From Kushneria phyllosphaerae (GTDB lineage: Bacteria > Pseudomonadota > Gammaproteobacteria > Pseudomonadales > Halomonadaceae): DNA of 64,000 bases. The position numbers and the translations under genes are program-made. Below the pieces are notes generated by a model. The model did not search any database. It saw only the letters and a program-made list of their open reading frames with translations, and was not told the origin of the DNA. The first letter of the stretch is position 1. Every line of letters begins with the position of its first letter. Shown here in pieces: positions 8,309 through 17,604 of the stretch. The stretch spans positions 930,001-994,000 of the forward strand of contig NZ_ONZI01000001.1 of NCBI RefSeq assembly GCF_900312995.1, read 5' to 3'.

Positions 8309-10537
8309 TCAGGGATGCTCTTGCCTCACCCGGAACTCGACCTCTTCACCGTTTTCCGAGCAGCTGCCGATCTGTACCCGGAAAAGCCCGGGCTCCTGGA
8401 CGCCTTCCAACTCGGCGTTCAAAAAGCCGCGCATTTCGGGGGTGACGTGGAAAACCACTTCCCGGCATTCGCCCGGAGAAAGCTGGAGGCGCTGGAAGTC
8501 CTTGAGCTCACGCAGCGGGCGCACGACGCTGGCGTGTACGTCCTGCAGATAGAGCTGAATGACCTCGGTGCCTTCAACACCGCCGGTGTTGGTTAGCGTG
8601 AGGCTCACCTTGAGGGTGTCATCGAGCGCAATCTCCGAGCACGAGGTCTTGAGCGCACCGTATTCGAACGTGGTGTAGGACAGCCCGAAGCCGAAGGGGT
8701 AGAGCGGGGCGTTGGGAATATCCAGATACTGCGAGGCGTATTTCGGGTCGACGCCCTTGGGGCGGCCGGTGTTGAAGGCGTTGTAGTAGATCGGGATCTG
8801 GCCAACGCTTGCCGGGAAGCTCATCGGCAGTTTTCCGGCGGGATTCACGTCGCCAAACAGCACATCGGCCACGGCATTGCCGGCTTCAGTGCCCGGCCAC
8901 CAGGCCTCCAGAATGGCCGGTGCCATGTCATCGAGTTCAGTCAGCGCCAGCGGCCGGCCGTTGAACAGCACCGTGGCCACAGGCGTGTCACCGGCGGTTT
9001 CCAGTACCCGGCGGGCCAGTTCGAGCTGCGCACCGGGCAGGCCGATGTCGGCGCGGCTGGCGGCTTCGTCGGCGTAATCCTCGTCCTCGCCCAGGGCCAG
9101 CACCACGGCGTCGGCCTGACGCACCAGGTCCAGCGCATCCTCAATGCCCGAAGTGTCGTCTTCTCCGATCTGGTTGGAGGCGCCCTGCGCGTAGAGCAGG
9201 GTGGCCTCTTCCCCCAGCCGGCGGGCAATGCCTTCCCGCAGCGTGATGGTGTCATCGTGATCGCCGTTACCGCGCCAGGAGCCGAGCAGGCGCGGGGTAT
9301 TGCCCAGCGGCCCGACGATGGCCACCTTGCGGTGCCGGTCACTCAGCGGCAGCACGCCCCCTTCGTTTTTCAGCAGCACCATCGACTCGCTTGCCTGCTG
9401 CCGCGCGGCGCGGCGGTGTTCATCGGTAAGCAGGCACTGCGCCTCGCGCTCGTCATCGGCGTAGCGATACGGGTCCTCGAACAGGCCCAGCGCGGCCTTG
9501 AGCCACAGGATCCGCCGCACCGCTTCATCAATGCGCGCTTCCTCGATCTGGCCGTCGTGGACCAGCGCTTCCAGGGTGTTGATGAAGTCGCTGGACTGCA
9601 TGTCCATGTCGACGCCTGCGTTGACCGCCTTGCGTGACGCCTCGCTGGCATCGGCGGCCACGCCGTGCTGTTCCAGCTCCATGATCGCGGTGTAGTCGGT
9701 GACCACCATGCCCTCGAAGTGCCATTCACGGCGCAGGATCTGATCGAGCAGCAGCGGATGGCAGGTTGCCGGAATGGCGTTGAGCGTGTTGAACGCCGTC
9801 ATGACGCTGGCGCAGCCCTCGTCCAGTGCGGCCTGAAAGGGCGGCAGATAGATCGAGCGCAGACGCCACTCGGACATGTCGACGGTGTTGTACTCACGCC
9901 CGGCTTCCACCGCGCCGTAGGCCGCATAGTGCTTGACGCAGGCGGCCAGCGTATCCGTGGCACCCGGGTCACGACCCTGAATGCCGCGCACCTGGGCACG
10001 CGCGATCAGCGAGGTCAAATGCGTGTCCTCACCGGCCCCCTCCATGACCCGGCCCCAGCGCGGGTCGCGGGCGATGTCCACCATCGGTGCAAACGTCCAG
10101 TGTACGCCGGAGGCGGCGCCTTCCACCGCCATGACGCGCGCGGCCTGCTCGATGCCGGCCAGGTGCCAGCTGGCGGCCTGACCCAGCGGAATCGGGAAGA
10201 TGGTGCGAAAGCCATGGATGATGTCGTAACCAAAGAGCAGCGGGATGCCGAGCCGGGAGTGCTCGACAGCATGGCGTTGCAGCTCGCGGGTGAATTCGAC
10301 CCCGAAGGCGTTGAAGACCGAACCGACGCGCCCGGTGCGCACATCCTCCTCGATGTCGGTATTGGCCGGGGCGCCGGTGGTGTCACGACTGCCGGCGACC
10401 TGGTTCATCTGGCCGACCTTCTCTGCCAGCGTCATCTGCTCCAACAGCGCTTCCACCTGCTGGCACAGCGCCTGATAGCGTGCCGGGCTGGTGCCAAAGG
10501 GCAGCAGCGCTTTCTGGTCTGACAACATCAAAGACAT
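8309..10537 (-). CDS. Beta-glucosidase, glycoside hydrolase family 3
   Basis: 742 residues, BglX-like in layout. The N-terminal GH3 barrel starts with MTLAEKVGQMNQ and carries GYDIIHGFRTIFPIPLG, FAPMVDIARDPRWGRVMEG, CVKHYAAYGA and the catalytic nucleophile Asp in FEGMVVTDYTAI. The second domain has ALGEDEDYADEAASRADIGL (acid/base Glu region) and LPGAQ; a fibronectin-III-like C-terminal domain begins near LKTSCSE. It hydrolyses terminal beta-glucosides or related oligosaccharides. Unlike E. coli BglX there is no signal peptide, so it is probably cytoplasmic. Its AGGAGGG ribosome site overlaps the end of egtD, which ends 12 bases upstream, so it appears to be the third gene of the egtB-egtD transcript. 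The functional link to ergothioneine is unclear. Confidence 0.92.
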   Translation of the reverse strand: MSLMLSDQKALLPFGTSPARYQALCQQVEALLEQMTLAEKVGQMNQVAGSRDTTGAPANTDIEEDVRTGRVGSVFNAFGVEFTRELQRHAVEHSRLGIPLLFGYDIIHGFRTIFPIPLGQAASWHLAGIEQAARVMAVEGAASGVHWTFAPMVDIARDPRWGRVMEGAGEDTHLTSLIARAQVRGIQGRDPGATDTLAACVKHYAAYGAVEAGREYNTVDMSEWRLRSIYLPPFQAALDEGCASVMTAFNTLNAIPATCHPLLLDQILRREWHFEGMVVTDYTAIMELEQHGVAADASEASRKAVNAGVDMDMQSSDFINTLEALVHDGQIEEARIDEAVRRILWLKAALGLFEDPYRYADDEREAQCLLTDEHRRAARQQASESMVLLKNEGGVLPLSDRHRKVAIVGPLGNTPRLLGSWRGNGDHDDTITLREGIARRLGEEATLLYAQGASNQIGEDDTSGIEDALDLVRQADAVVLALGEDEDYADEAASRADIGLPGAQLELARRVLETAGDTPVATVLFNGRPLALTELDDMAPAILEAWWPGTEAGNAVADVLFGDVNPAGKLPMSFPASVGQIPIYYNAFNTGRPKGVDPKYASQYLDIPNAPLYPFGFGLSYTTFEYGALKTSCSEIALDDTLKVSLTLTNTGGVEGTEVIQLYLQDVHASVVRPLRELKDFQRLQLSPGECREVVFHVTPEMRGFLNAELEGVQEPGLFRVQIGSCSENGEEVEFRVRQEHP

Positions 10538-10549
10538 TTTACCCTCCTT

Positions 10550-11557
10550 TTAAACCGGGCGTTCGAAGTAGTGCACGTCAAAGAGTCCTTCATCATCACA
10601 CCAGTGCGCGCGCGCCTGAAAGCCCGCGTGGCCGGCGAGTTTTTCAAAGCCTTCGCGACTGTATTTCCAGGAGTTTTCGGTGTGAATGTGCTCGCCTGCC
10701 GTCAGGGCGATGGTTTGACCGTCGAGGCTGAAGGTCTGGTCGCGCTGACTGACCAGGTGCATCTCGATGCGCGAGGCGGCTTCGTTGTAAAAGGCCAGAT
10801 GCTCGAAGTCATCGGGCGATACCTCGGCGCCCAGCTCATCGCGCAGGCGATGGATCAGGTTGAGGTTGAACGCGCGCGTCACGCCCGCGGCGTCGTTATA
10901 GGCGGCTTCCAGCCGGTCGCGATCCTTGATGCGGTCCACGCCGATCAAAAGCCCGCCGCCGGGCGGCAGCTGATCATGCACCCGCACCAGCAGTTCCATG
11001 GCCTCCCGAGGCGTGAAATTGCCGATCGAGGAGCCGGGAAAGAACACCACCGGGTGAGCATCGCCTTCAAGCGTTGGCAGGCTGAACGGCGCAGTGAAAT
11101 CGGCGCACAGGGCATGAACAGACAGCCACGGATAGTCATTGGCCAGGCGCTGGGTGCTTTCGAGCAGGAAATCACGTGAGATATCCACACCCACATAGTG
11201 GTGCGGGCGCAGGGCATCCAGCAGCAGGCGGATCTTGTGGGATGCGCCGCTGCCCAGCTCGATCAGGTCAATGTCCCGGCCGACACAGTCTGCGATGGCC
11301 GCCACCGAGCGCTCAAGAATGGCTTCTTCGGTGCGGGTCGGGTAGTACTCCGGCTGCTGGCAGATCCGGTCGAACAGCTCGGAGCCACGGTGATCATAAA
11401 AATGCTTGGGCGAGATCCAGCGCGGTGAATCGGTCAGCCCGAGGGTGAGCGCTTCCAGCAGGCTCTGCTCCTCCATGGGCTCTGCCAGTTGATCGTGAAA
11501 CCATACCCGGTGACGGTTACTCGGAGACGAAAACGCAGAAGAGAGTGCCTGTGACAT
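10550..11557 (-). CDS. egtD: L-histidine N-alpha-methyltransferase EgtD
   Basis: 335 residues. It trimethylates histidine with S-adenosylmethionine to give hercynine, the first step of ergothioneine synthesis. Visible motifs: SPRWISPKHFYDHRGSELFD and PEYYPTRTEEAIL at the N-terminus (substrate side), the SAM site DLIELGSGASHKIRLLL, VGVDISRDFL, FFPGSSIGNF, and LIGVDRIKDRDRLEAAYND, ending with the family's EGLFDVHYFERP. The ATG at 11557 has AAGGA nine bases upstream; the frame starts seven codons earlier at 11578. It follows egtB by 81 bases in the same direction. No egtC or egtE is visible nearby. Confidence 0.93.
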   Translation of the reverse strand: MSQALSSAFSSPSNRHRVWFHDQLAEPMEEQSLLEALTLGLTDSPRWISPKHFYDHRGSELFDRICQQPEYYPTRTEEAILERSVAAIADCVGRDIDLIELGSGASHKIRLLLDALRPHHYVGVDISRDFLLESTQRLANDYPWLSVHALCADFTAPFSLPTLEGDAHPVVFFPGSSIGNFTPREAMELLVRVHDQLPPGGGLLIGVDRIKDRDRLEAAYNDAAGVTRAFNLNLIHRLRDELGAEVSPDDFEHLAFYNEAASRIEMHLVSQRDQTFSLDGQTIALTAGEHIHTENSWKYSREGFEKLAGHAGFQARAHWCDDEGLFDVHYFERPV

Positions 11558-11638
11558 GACGGCCGTTCCTTTTTTCAAAAGCGCCAGAGCTCAGGGGTTC
11601 CGGATCGGGCCGCGCCCTGGGGGGCGGCCCGTACAGGG

Positions 11639-12997
11639 TCAGACATCGCGCGCCAGGCGGATGCCGGAAAAGGCCCAGCGCGCCTGAGGCGGGAAGAAGT
11701 TGCGATAGCTGGCCCGAATATGGTTTCCCGGCGTGGCACAACAGCCGCCACGCAGCACCATCTGGCCGGACATGAACTTGCCGTTGTATTCGCCAAGGCT
11801 GCCTTCCAGCGGCGTAAAGCCCGGGTAGGGCAGAAAGGCGCTGCCGGTCCACTCCCAGACATCGCCGTACAGCTGCTGTGGGGCCTGGTTTTTGTCCTGG
11901 CCCTGCCGGCGTGAGGGCGCCTGCGGCTGCAGCAGTTCGTCTTCGACAAAGTGACCGGCCAGCGGCTGGTCCACCGCGGCGGTTTCCCATTCGGCCTCGG
12001 TGGGCAGGCGAGCGCCAGCCCAGCGTGCATAGGCATCGGCCTCATAGAAGCTGACATGACAGACCGGTGCATTGAGATCGACCGGCACCAGCCCGCCCAG
12101 GCTCATGGTGTGCCAGCGCCCGTCGACCTTCTCCCAGTATTCGGGGGCCTGCCAGCCGGTCTGATGCATCAGGTGCCAGCCATCCGACAGCCACAGCTCG
12201 GTGCGCGTATAGCCGCCATCCTCGATAAATTTGAGGAACTCGGCATTGGTGACCGGACGGTCGGCCAGTTCGAACTCGGCCACGTACTGACGGTGGCGCG
12301 GCGTTTCGCTGTCAAAGACAAAGCCTTCGCCGTCGTGATCAAAGGCGGGTTCGGTGGGATAGTCCACCCCGATCTGGCGCACCCCGGCCGCATAGCGGTG
12401 CCAGCGCGGCGCATCGGGCAATGCGGCCTGGTCGGCATGGGCCAGCAGTTGCTGTCGAATGTCGTTGCGATAAATCGGATGCAGCGGATTGCAGGAGAGG
12501 ATGTGCTTGATGTCCATCACCAGCAGCTCCTGATGCTGCTGCTCGTGATGCAGGCCAATCTCGAGGCGGTCGATGATCTCGTCGAGATGCTCGGGTGGTG
12601 GCGCGCTCAGAAGCCTTTCCATCTCGCGGTCGATATGGGCCCGAAACTGATAGACCTGAGCCACCGTCGGTCGCGAAATGGTGCCGCGCAGGTGGCGCGG
12701 AAACGGCTTGCCGTGGGTTTCGTAATAGGAGTTGAACAGAAAGTCATACGCCGGGTCCGGCGTTTGATAGTCCTTGAGCCAAGGCGCGAGGATAAAGGCT
12801 TCAAAGAACCAGCTGACATGGGCCAGATGCCATTTGGGCGGGCTGACATCCGCCATGCTCTGGACCATGTAGTCCTCGGTTTCGAGCGGGGCGCACAGCT
12901 TTTCACTGGCACGACGCACGTGCTGGAAGCGGCGCAGCCATTCGCGGATGTGAGCGCCGTCGGCGTTTTCAAGCGGCGCGCGGGTCGTCTGGGTCAT
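11639..12997 (-). CDS. egtB: Ergothioneine biosynthesis protein EgtB
   Basis: 452 residues. A non-haem iron enzyme that joins hercynine to a sulfur donor (cysteine or gamma-glutamylcysteine) using oxygen to form the sulfoxide. The N-terminal DinB-like domain (about 15-170) holds the iron ligands: PPKWHLAHVSWFFEAF (His60 probable ligand) and HHEQQHQELLVMDIKHI. The C-terminal FGE-sulfatase (SUMF1) domain (about 200-452) has PVTNAEFLKFIEDGGY, ARLPTEAEWE, YGDVWEWTGSAFLPYPGF, VLRGGCCATPG and ASYRNFFPPQARWAFSGIRL. The start has GAGGAC eight bases upstream. Absence of egtC beside it is common for proteobacterial clusters, but the sulfur donor cannot be told from this reading. Confidence 0.92.
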   Translation of the reverse strand: MTQTTRAPLENADGAHIREWLRRFQHVRRASEKLCAPLETEDYMVQSMADVSPPKWHLAHVSWFFEAFILAPWLKDYQTPDPAYDFLFNSYYETHGKPFPRHLRGTISRPTVAQVYQFRAHIDREMERLLSAPPPEHLDEIIDRLEIGLHHEQQHQELLVMDIKHILSCNPLHPIYRNDIRQQLLAHADQAALPDAPRWHRYAAGVRQIGVDYPTEPAFDHDGEGFVFDSETPRHRQYVAEFELADRPVTNAEFLKFIEDGGYTRTELWLSDGWHLMHQTGWQAPEYWEKVDGRWHTMSLGGLVPVDLNAPVCHVSFYEADAYARWAGARLPTEAEWETAAVDQPLAGHFVEDELLQPQAPSRRQGQDKNQAPQQLYGDVWEWTGSAFLPYPGFTPLEGSLGEYNGKFMSGQMVLRGGCCATPGNHIRASYRNFFPPQARWAFSGIRLARDV

Positions 12998-13020
12998 GAC
13001 GTGTCCTCACGATGGGATCG

Positions 13021-13065
13021 CATCAAACATTGACGCATCAAGCATTGACGCATCAAACCTTGAAC
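13021..13065. repeat. Three 15-bp tandem repeats upstream of egtB
   Basis: Units CATCAAACATTGACG, CATCAAGCATTGACG and CATCAAACCTTGAAC follow each other without gaps, beginning 23 bases upstream of the egtB start codon. They could be a regulator-binding array or simple slippage products. Confidence 0.7.
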
Positions 13066-13254
13066 AGGGGGCGGCCGGGTACTGACATCGAGTACTTGGC
13101 CGCACGTCTTCTTAGCGTAGCAATGCCTTCCCCGGGTGCCCGACTCCCTGAGGGAAAATTTGTCACGGTGGGTAAGGCGGTGCGACGTCCGGTGCGCGTC
13201 TCGCGGTGCTAGACTGCGCCTTTCTCCCGCTGTCCTGCCGGTATTTGAGCGCTC

Positions 13255-14445
13255 ATGTCCTACACCCCACGTCTGTCCGTTTCCCTTGTGTGGCTGCTGG
13301 CCTTTGGTCTGGCCGCCCTCAATCTGCGTGCGCCGATCGTGGTCATCGGCCCGGTGCTGGAGCCGATCATGGGCGCTTTGAACATCGGTGCCGGGGCGGC
13401 CAGTCTGCTTACCACTGGCATGATCCTCTGCTTTGGGCTGCTCTCGCCGTTTGCACCCAGGCTTTCGGCCCGGCTGGGGCTTGATCGCGCCATTGCGGTG
13501 GCGCTGGTGGCGGTCGCGCTGGGCAGCGTGCTGCGCGGCGTCGAGCTTTTCCCGGTCATGCTGGTCGGGACCCTCATTGCCGGGCTTGGCATCGCCTTTG
13601 GCAACGTCTTCATGCCGAGTCTGGTCAAGCGTGATCGCGCCGACCGGCTGGGGCAGACCATGGGGCTTTATACGGTGGTGATGGGCATTGGCGCCACGCT
13701 GGCGGCGGGCACGGCGGTACCACTGTTACAGGCCAGCGGCCACTGGTCGACACCGATTCGGCTGTGGGCCGGGTTTGCGATAGTGGCGGCGCTTTGCTGG
13801 CTTTGGCTGGCCTTTCGACGGCCAGTGACGCCGCAGGCGGGCGGGCCGGTGCGCATGACGGCGCTGTTCAAAAGTCCGGTGGCCTGGATGTTGACCATTT
13901 TTATGGGCATGCAGTCGCTTGGCTTTTACACCCTGCAAACCTGGATGCCGTCCGTGGCCATCAGCGCCGGCGTCTCCAGCACGATGGCCGGCAACATGGT
14001 GTCGCTGCTCAATCTGGTGAGCATCCCGGCCAGCTACGTGATCGCCCGCATTGCCGCACGCATGCACCACCACAGCCTGCTGGTGCTGGGCATGTGTCTT
14101 TTGATCGCCACGGGGCTTTCGGGAATTTTACTGGCGCCAACGCTCTCCCCGGCGCTGTGGGCCATATTGCTCGGTGCCGGGCAGGGGGGCTGTTTCAGCT
14201 TCGCGCTGACGATGATCGTTTTGCGCACGCACAAGGCGCAGCACGCCGCGATGCTCTCCGGCATGTCGCAGAGCGTGGGCTATCTGCTTGCCGCCAGCGG
14301 GCCGCTCCTGTTCGGGGCACTCAAGGGCGCGACCGGCGGATGGGAGGTGTCGATGGGATTGTTGCTGGTGCTGCTCGGCGTTCAGACCGTGGCCGGCCTC
14401 ATGGTCGGCCGACCCCGGCTGGTAGCCCTGCGCGAGGGGAGCTAG
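13255..14445 (+). CDS. MFS transporter, cyanate permease (CynX/NimT) type
   Basis: 396 residues with about twelve hydrophobic helices. The N-terminus LVWLLAFGLAALNLRAPIVV and the loop VKRDRADRLGQTMGLYTVVMG are typical of the CynX/NimT branch (2-nitroimidazole and cyanate transporters) of the major facilitator superfamily. LGFYTLQTWMPSVAISAG in helix 7 and SGMSQSVGYLLAASGPLLFG in helices 10-11 also fit. Probably an inner-membrane exporter or importer of a small anion or drug; the substrate is not predictable. It stands alone, divergent from egtB, with a 257-base gap. Confidence 0.85.
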   Translation: MSYTPRLSVSLVWLLAFGLAALNLRAPIVVIGPVLEPIMGALNIGAGAASLLTTGMILCFGLLSPFAPRLSARLGLDRAIAVALVAVALGSVLRGVELFPVMLVGTLIAGLGIAFGNVFMPSLVKRDRADRLGQTMGLYTVVMGIGATLAAGTAVPLLQASGHWSTPIRLWAGFAIVAALCWLWLAFRRPVTPQAGGPVRMTALFKSPVAWMLTIFMGMQSLGFYTLQTWMPSVAISAGVSSTMAGNMVSLLNLVSIPASYVIARIAARMHHHSLLVLGMCLLIATGLSGILLAPTLSPALWAILLGAGQGGCFSFALTMIVLRTHKAQHAAMLSGMSQSVGYLLAASGPLLFGALKGATGGWEVSMGLLLVLLGVQTVAGLMVGRPRLVALREGS

Positions 14446-14625
14446 CGCAGGCGACAGGCAGACGCGGCGGCCTGTCGTGCTGGCACAGGGAGGACGCGCG
14501 ACCAAAGACCAGGCGCCAACGCACGAGTAATTGATCACGATCAAGGCAGGGCGGTCGGTGCTGATCCATGCTGGTCGTCTCCGATGGTGCCTCCCGGCGC
14601 TGTCAATGCCACTGGAGGATGCGCC

Positions 14626-15120
14626 ATGTTTACCTCACTGCTCGTACCCGTGGATGGTTCGGTTCACGCCCTCAAGGCGCTGAGCATCGCAGCACAGCTG
14701 GCCTCACCGGACGCCACCCTGCATCTTTTACATGTGCGTGAGCTGCTGCCGCACCTGCACTACGGCAGTCTGCTCAGCCTTCAGGAGGCCATTGAGGCCT
14801 CGTCTCCGGAAACCGCAGAGACAGAGATCAGCGAGATCCTCGAGCGCGCGCAGGCCCATCTGCGCGAACGCTTTGACGGGCGCATCGAAACCCACGGGCG
14901 CCACGGCGACCCGGCGCGCGTCATTGCCTACGAGGCCGAGGCACTCGAGGTCGAGGTGATTGTCATCGGCAGCCGCGGGCTGAGCGACTGGAGCGGCATG
15001 ATCACCGGCAGCGTGTCCCACAAGGTCAGCCATATCGCCACCTGTATGGTCATCAGCGTGCATGATGACCCGCCCGCACTCGCCGAACCCGACGACAGCA
15101 ACCCCTATCAGGGGCTGTAG
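14626..15120 (+). CDS. Universal stress protein family
   Basis: 164 residues, single UspA domain. It begins with FTSLLVPVDGSVHALKAL and ends with the nucleotide-binding loop VIVIGSRGLSDWSGMITGS, which has the G-x2-G-x9-G-S pattern of ATP-binding Usps, then VSHKVSHIATCMVISV. It is a soluble stress-response protein. The ATG at 14626 has GGAGG nine bases upstream. The C-terminal 15 residues (acidic, Pro-rich) extend beyond the domain. No operon partner. Confidence 0.9.
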   Translation: MFTSLLVPVDGSVHALKALSIAAQLASPDATLHLLHVRELLPHLHYGSLLSLQEAIEASSPETAETEISEILERAQAHLRERFDGRIETHGRHGDPARVIAYEAEALEVEVIVIGSRGLSDWSGMITGSVSHKVSHIATCMVISVHDDPPALAEPDDSNPYQGL

Positions 15121-15194
15121 TCGTAGACGGTTGATCAGAACGTGGATGGCTGGTCAGGTCTCAGGCGGCTGATCAAAGCGCAGACGATCAGGGT

Positions 15195-16604
15195 TCAGGC
15201 GTCTGACGCAAGCCCCAGCTGCGCCAGACAGGCTGACAGCGACCGCTCGCTGCGCTGCTCATACAGGGCGAACTCGTCTTCCACGGTGGCGCCAAGCGCG
15301 GCTTCAAAATCAGCGCGGCTGTCAGTGGCGGCGTAGTGCTGCGGACCATTATCACCCAGGTTGGAGCGAAAGATGCCGGCGGCGCTGACCGGTAGAAAAT
15401 CCTCATAGGTGATGGGCCGTGCCCGAACTACCCCCTGCTCGATCAGCGCCTCGAGCCGCGCGTCACGCTCGCGAGGCAGCGCTTCTGCGTTGGTCACGCT
15501 TGCCCCGTCCGTGACCTGATACTCAAACCAGGCCAGCCCTTCACGGCGCAGCGTCGTCTCGTCATCGGGAAAGTCATGAAAGGCCTCACGCAGCGCCCGC
15601 TGCTGAGCTTCTCCTTCCAGACCGTGGGTCACCTCGCGGGAAGCGGCCAGCAGCTCGTCATACCGCTTTCGCCCACGCCGGGTCAGCGCGGCGCCGCGCT
15701 GTTCGATTTCACCAAAGCGCGCCGTGTGGGTGCCACGTTCTCCGCCACGCTCGCCGCCATTCTCGGAGGGAAACAGAATCGGCTCTTCCAGTGCCTTGAA
15801 GCTGGTCTGGCGCAGCAGGATCGGGCAACGGCGACGCGGCGGGCCTTCAATGGTGGCCTTGGGCGTGATGCCCCAGTCGGGCATGGCCTGCTGGGTGGCG
15901 TCGATGTCCAGCGTGCGCGGGGTGAGGTGGTTGATGTGCGGGCCGCGAAAACACACCACATCGGCGATCAGTCGGTGGGCCTGATGAAAGGCGTGGTAGG
16001 TCTCGGCATCGACCGTGGCATGGCTGTGCCAGCGAAAGGTCTCCAGTGCCTCGATGACAAAGGCCGTGGCGTCCTCATCGTTCAGGCCGCCTTCACTGTC
16101 GACCCGGTCCAGCAGGGTCATCAGGCGATCGGTAAAGATCTGCCGACGCTCGAGAATGTTGGCGGCGCGCTCGCGCAGGGCCTCATCCTCGATCAGTTCC
16201 AGACGCAGCAGCGAGGTAAACACCCGAAACGGATTGCGGGCCAGCGCCTCGTCATCCACCGGGCGAAAGGCGGTGGCGTGCACCGGCATGCCAGCCGGCG
16301 CCAGATCGTAATAGCCCACCGGCGACATGCCCATCACCGCAAACACCCGGCGCATGGTGTGAAGCTCTGCCGGCGTGCCCAGGCGAATTGCACCGTGGCG
16401 CTCGATCTCGATGCGGGCCATTTCGCTGCCGCCCCGGTCAGCCAGCGCCGCGTCACCGCGGGCGTCCTGATAAAGCGTCTGGGCGTTGATGTCGGCGACC
16501 AGCTTCAACAGCGTGCCGTACTGAGGCACCTCGGTGCGGTACATGTCGGACATGGCGCTGGAAAAACGGGTGCGAATATCATCAAAACTGACGTGCCGGG
16601 CCAT
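15195..16604 (-). CDS. 2-oxoadipate dioxygenase/decarboxylase family (HglS/YdcJ, DUF1338)
   Basis: 469 residues matching the DUF1338 family, whose characterised member HglS converts 2-oxoadipate to D-2-hydroxyglutarate in lysine breakdown with Fe(II) and oxygen. Recognisable blocks: FDDIRTRFSSAMSDMYRTEV, EVPQYGTLLKLVADIN, the metal-site His in ERHGAIRLGTPAEL, FRWHSHATVDAETYH, FRGPHINHLTPRTLDID (second His region), and near the C-terminus YEDFLPVSAAGIFRSNLG. The start at 16604 has GGAG eight bases upstream. It stands alone here; lysine catabolic partners are not in the window, so the physiological role is inferred from the family. Confidence 0.85.
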   Translation of the reverse strand: MARHVSFDDIRTRFSSAMSDMYRTEVPQYGTLLKLVADINAQTLYQDARGDAALADRGGSEMARIEIERHGAIRLGTPAELHTMRRVFAVMGMSPVGYYDLAPAGMPVHATAFRPVDDEALARNPFRVFTSLLRLELIEDEALRERAANILERRQIFTDRLMTLLDRVDSEGGLNDEDATAFVIEALETFRWHSHATVDAETYHAFHQAHRLIADVVCFRGPHINHLTPRTLDIDATQQAMPDWGITPKATIEGPPRRRCPILLRQTSFKALEEPILFPSENGGERGGERGTHTARFGEIEQRGAALTRRGRKRYDELLAASREVTHGLEGEAQQRALREAFHDFPDDETTLRREGLAWFEYQVTDGASVTNAEALPRERDARLEALIEQGVVRARPITYEDFLPVSAAGIFRSNLGDNGPQHYAATDSRADFEAALGATVEDEFALYEQRSERSLSACLAQLGLASDA

Positions 16605-16719
16605 GAGGGTGCTCCGTGACGGCAATGAACGTGTGCTTGATTTAACGCCTGTCGATGGCCGGGGTTCAAGCGTCGTGATGGCGCGTTGACCATCCTTTGG
16701 TGCACCGCGGGCACCAACG

Positions 16720-17100
16720 TCAGTGCACAAGCGACCCAAGATGCGCGATCAGCTGGCCGTGATGGAGCACGCTGGCGGCCAGGCCGAGCCCCACCAGCGC
16801 AATGATCAGCGCCGTGGCCCGCATGGCCCAGGTGGCCGTCAGCGTGACCGGGGTATCGCTGGTCATGGCACGTGTGACCGTCATGCGCAGGCGCCACCCC
16901 GCCCAGGCATACAGGGCGCCGGTCGTTGCCAACAGTACAACGCCGGCCCAGGCAAGCATCGGCTCGTGATGGACTATCCCGCCGCGCAGCAGCACCGCTG
17001 ACAAAAGCAGCGCCACAAAGGCGGTGCGCGACCAGGCCAGCGCCGTGCGCTCGGGCTGCAGGCCGGGGTCACGCTGTGTGGCCGGGTCAGGCTCGCTCAC
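16720..17100 (-). CDS. DUF202 membrane protein
   Basis: 126 residues: LQPERTALAWSRTAFVALL is the DUF202 signature, followed by three hydrophobic helices. It lies three bases downstream of a second DUF202-type protein in the same direction, a common tandem arrangement (YidG/YidH-like). An inner-membrane protein of unknown function. Confidence 0.8.
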   Translation of the reverse strand: MSEPDPATQRDPGLQPERTALAWSRTAFVALLLSAVLLRGGIVHHEPMLAWAGVVLLATTGALYAWAGWRLRMTVTRAMTSDTPVTLTATWAMRATALIIALVGLGLAASVLHHGQLIAHLGSLVH

Positions 17101-17103
17101 GTG

Positions 17104-17493
17104 CTAGCCCCACACCAGCAGCAGGCCCAGTACCACGGCCACCGCCGTGACAAACAGCGCCAGAATCAACAAAAGCCGCGTATAGGGCAGGGCGGCATCG
17201 CTTCGCATGGCGCGCTCGTTGCCGGCCCAGCGGCGATAGGCCGCCAACGAGAGCAATGCGCCGCCCAGTGAGAGCATGACCGCCACCGCTTCGCGCGCCC
17301 AGGGCGTGGCGACATCCGGCGCAAACTGATAGATGCCCACGGCACCGGCCATGAACGCCAGTGCGGTGCGAATCCAGGCCAGGAAGGTACGTTCATTGGC
17401 CAGCGAGAAGCGATAGTCCGGATGATGGCCGAGGCGCTGCCAGCGTGGTCGGAAGGCGCGTGGGCGGCGAGGGTCTGGAGGCGGTGTGGTCAT
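17104..17493 (-). CDS. YidH-type DUF202 membrane protein
   Basis: 129 residues from the ATG at 17493. It carries FSLANERTFLAWIRTALAFM, the YidH/DUF202 signature, then GVAxx-like three-helix topology ending in LLLILALFVTAVAVVLGLLL. Function unknown; paired with the neighbouring DUF202 gene. The frame opens 13 codons further upstream at 17532; neither start has a good ribosome site, so the N-terminus is uncertain. Confidence 0.8.
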   Translation of the reverse strand: MTTPPPDPRRPRAFRPRWQRLGHHPDYRFSLANERTFLAWIRTALAFMAGAVGIYQFAPDVATPWAREAVAVMLSLGGALLSLAAYRRWAGNERAMRSDAALPYTRLLLILALFVTAVAVVLGLLLVWG

Positions 17494-17604
17494 GGTCGAG
17501 ACTGCGTGATCGGTGGCGTAAAATAAGGGCATGACGCGTCCCGAATGCTGACAGGGCCGCGGAGCGCCTCACACGATAACGATTCATGGTAGCAGGAGAC
17601 CGAC

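Noticed and set aside
9665-10522. A 285-codon plus-strand frame opposite the GH3 gene
   Set aside because: Shadow of a conserved glycoside hydrolase; no motif.
11951-13033. A 360-codon plus-strand frame opposite egtB
   Set aside because: Antisense to EgtB, which has clear iron-site and FGE motifs.
15576-16619. A 347-codon plus-strand frame opposite the HglS-like gene
   Set aside because: Shadow frame; no conserved domain or plausible start site.
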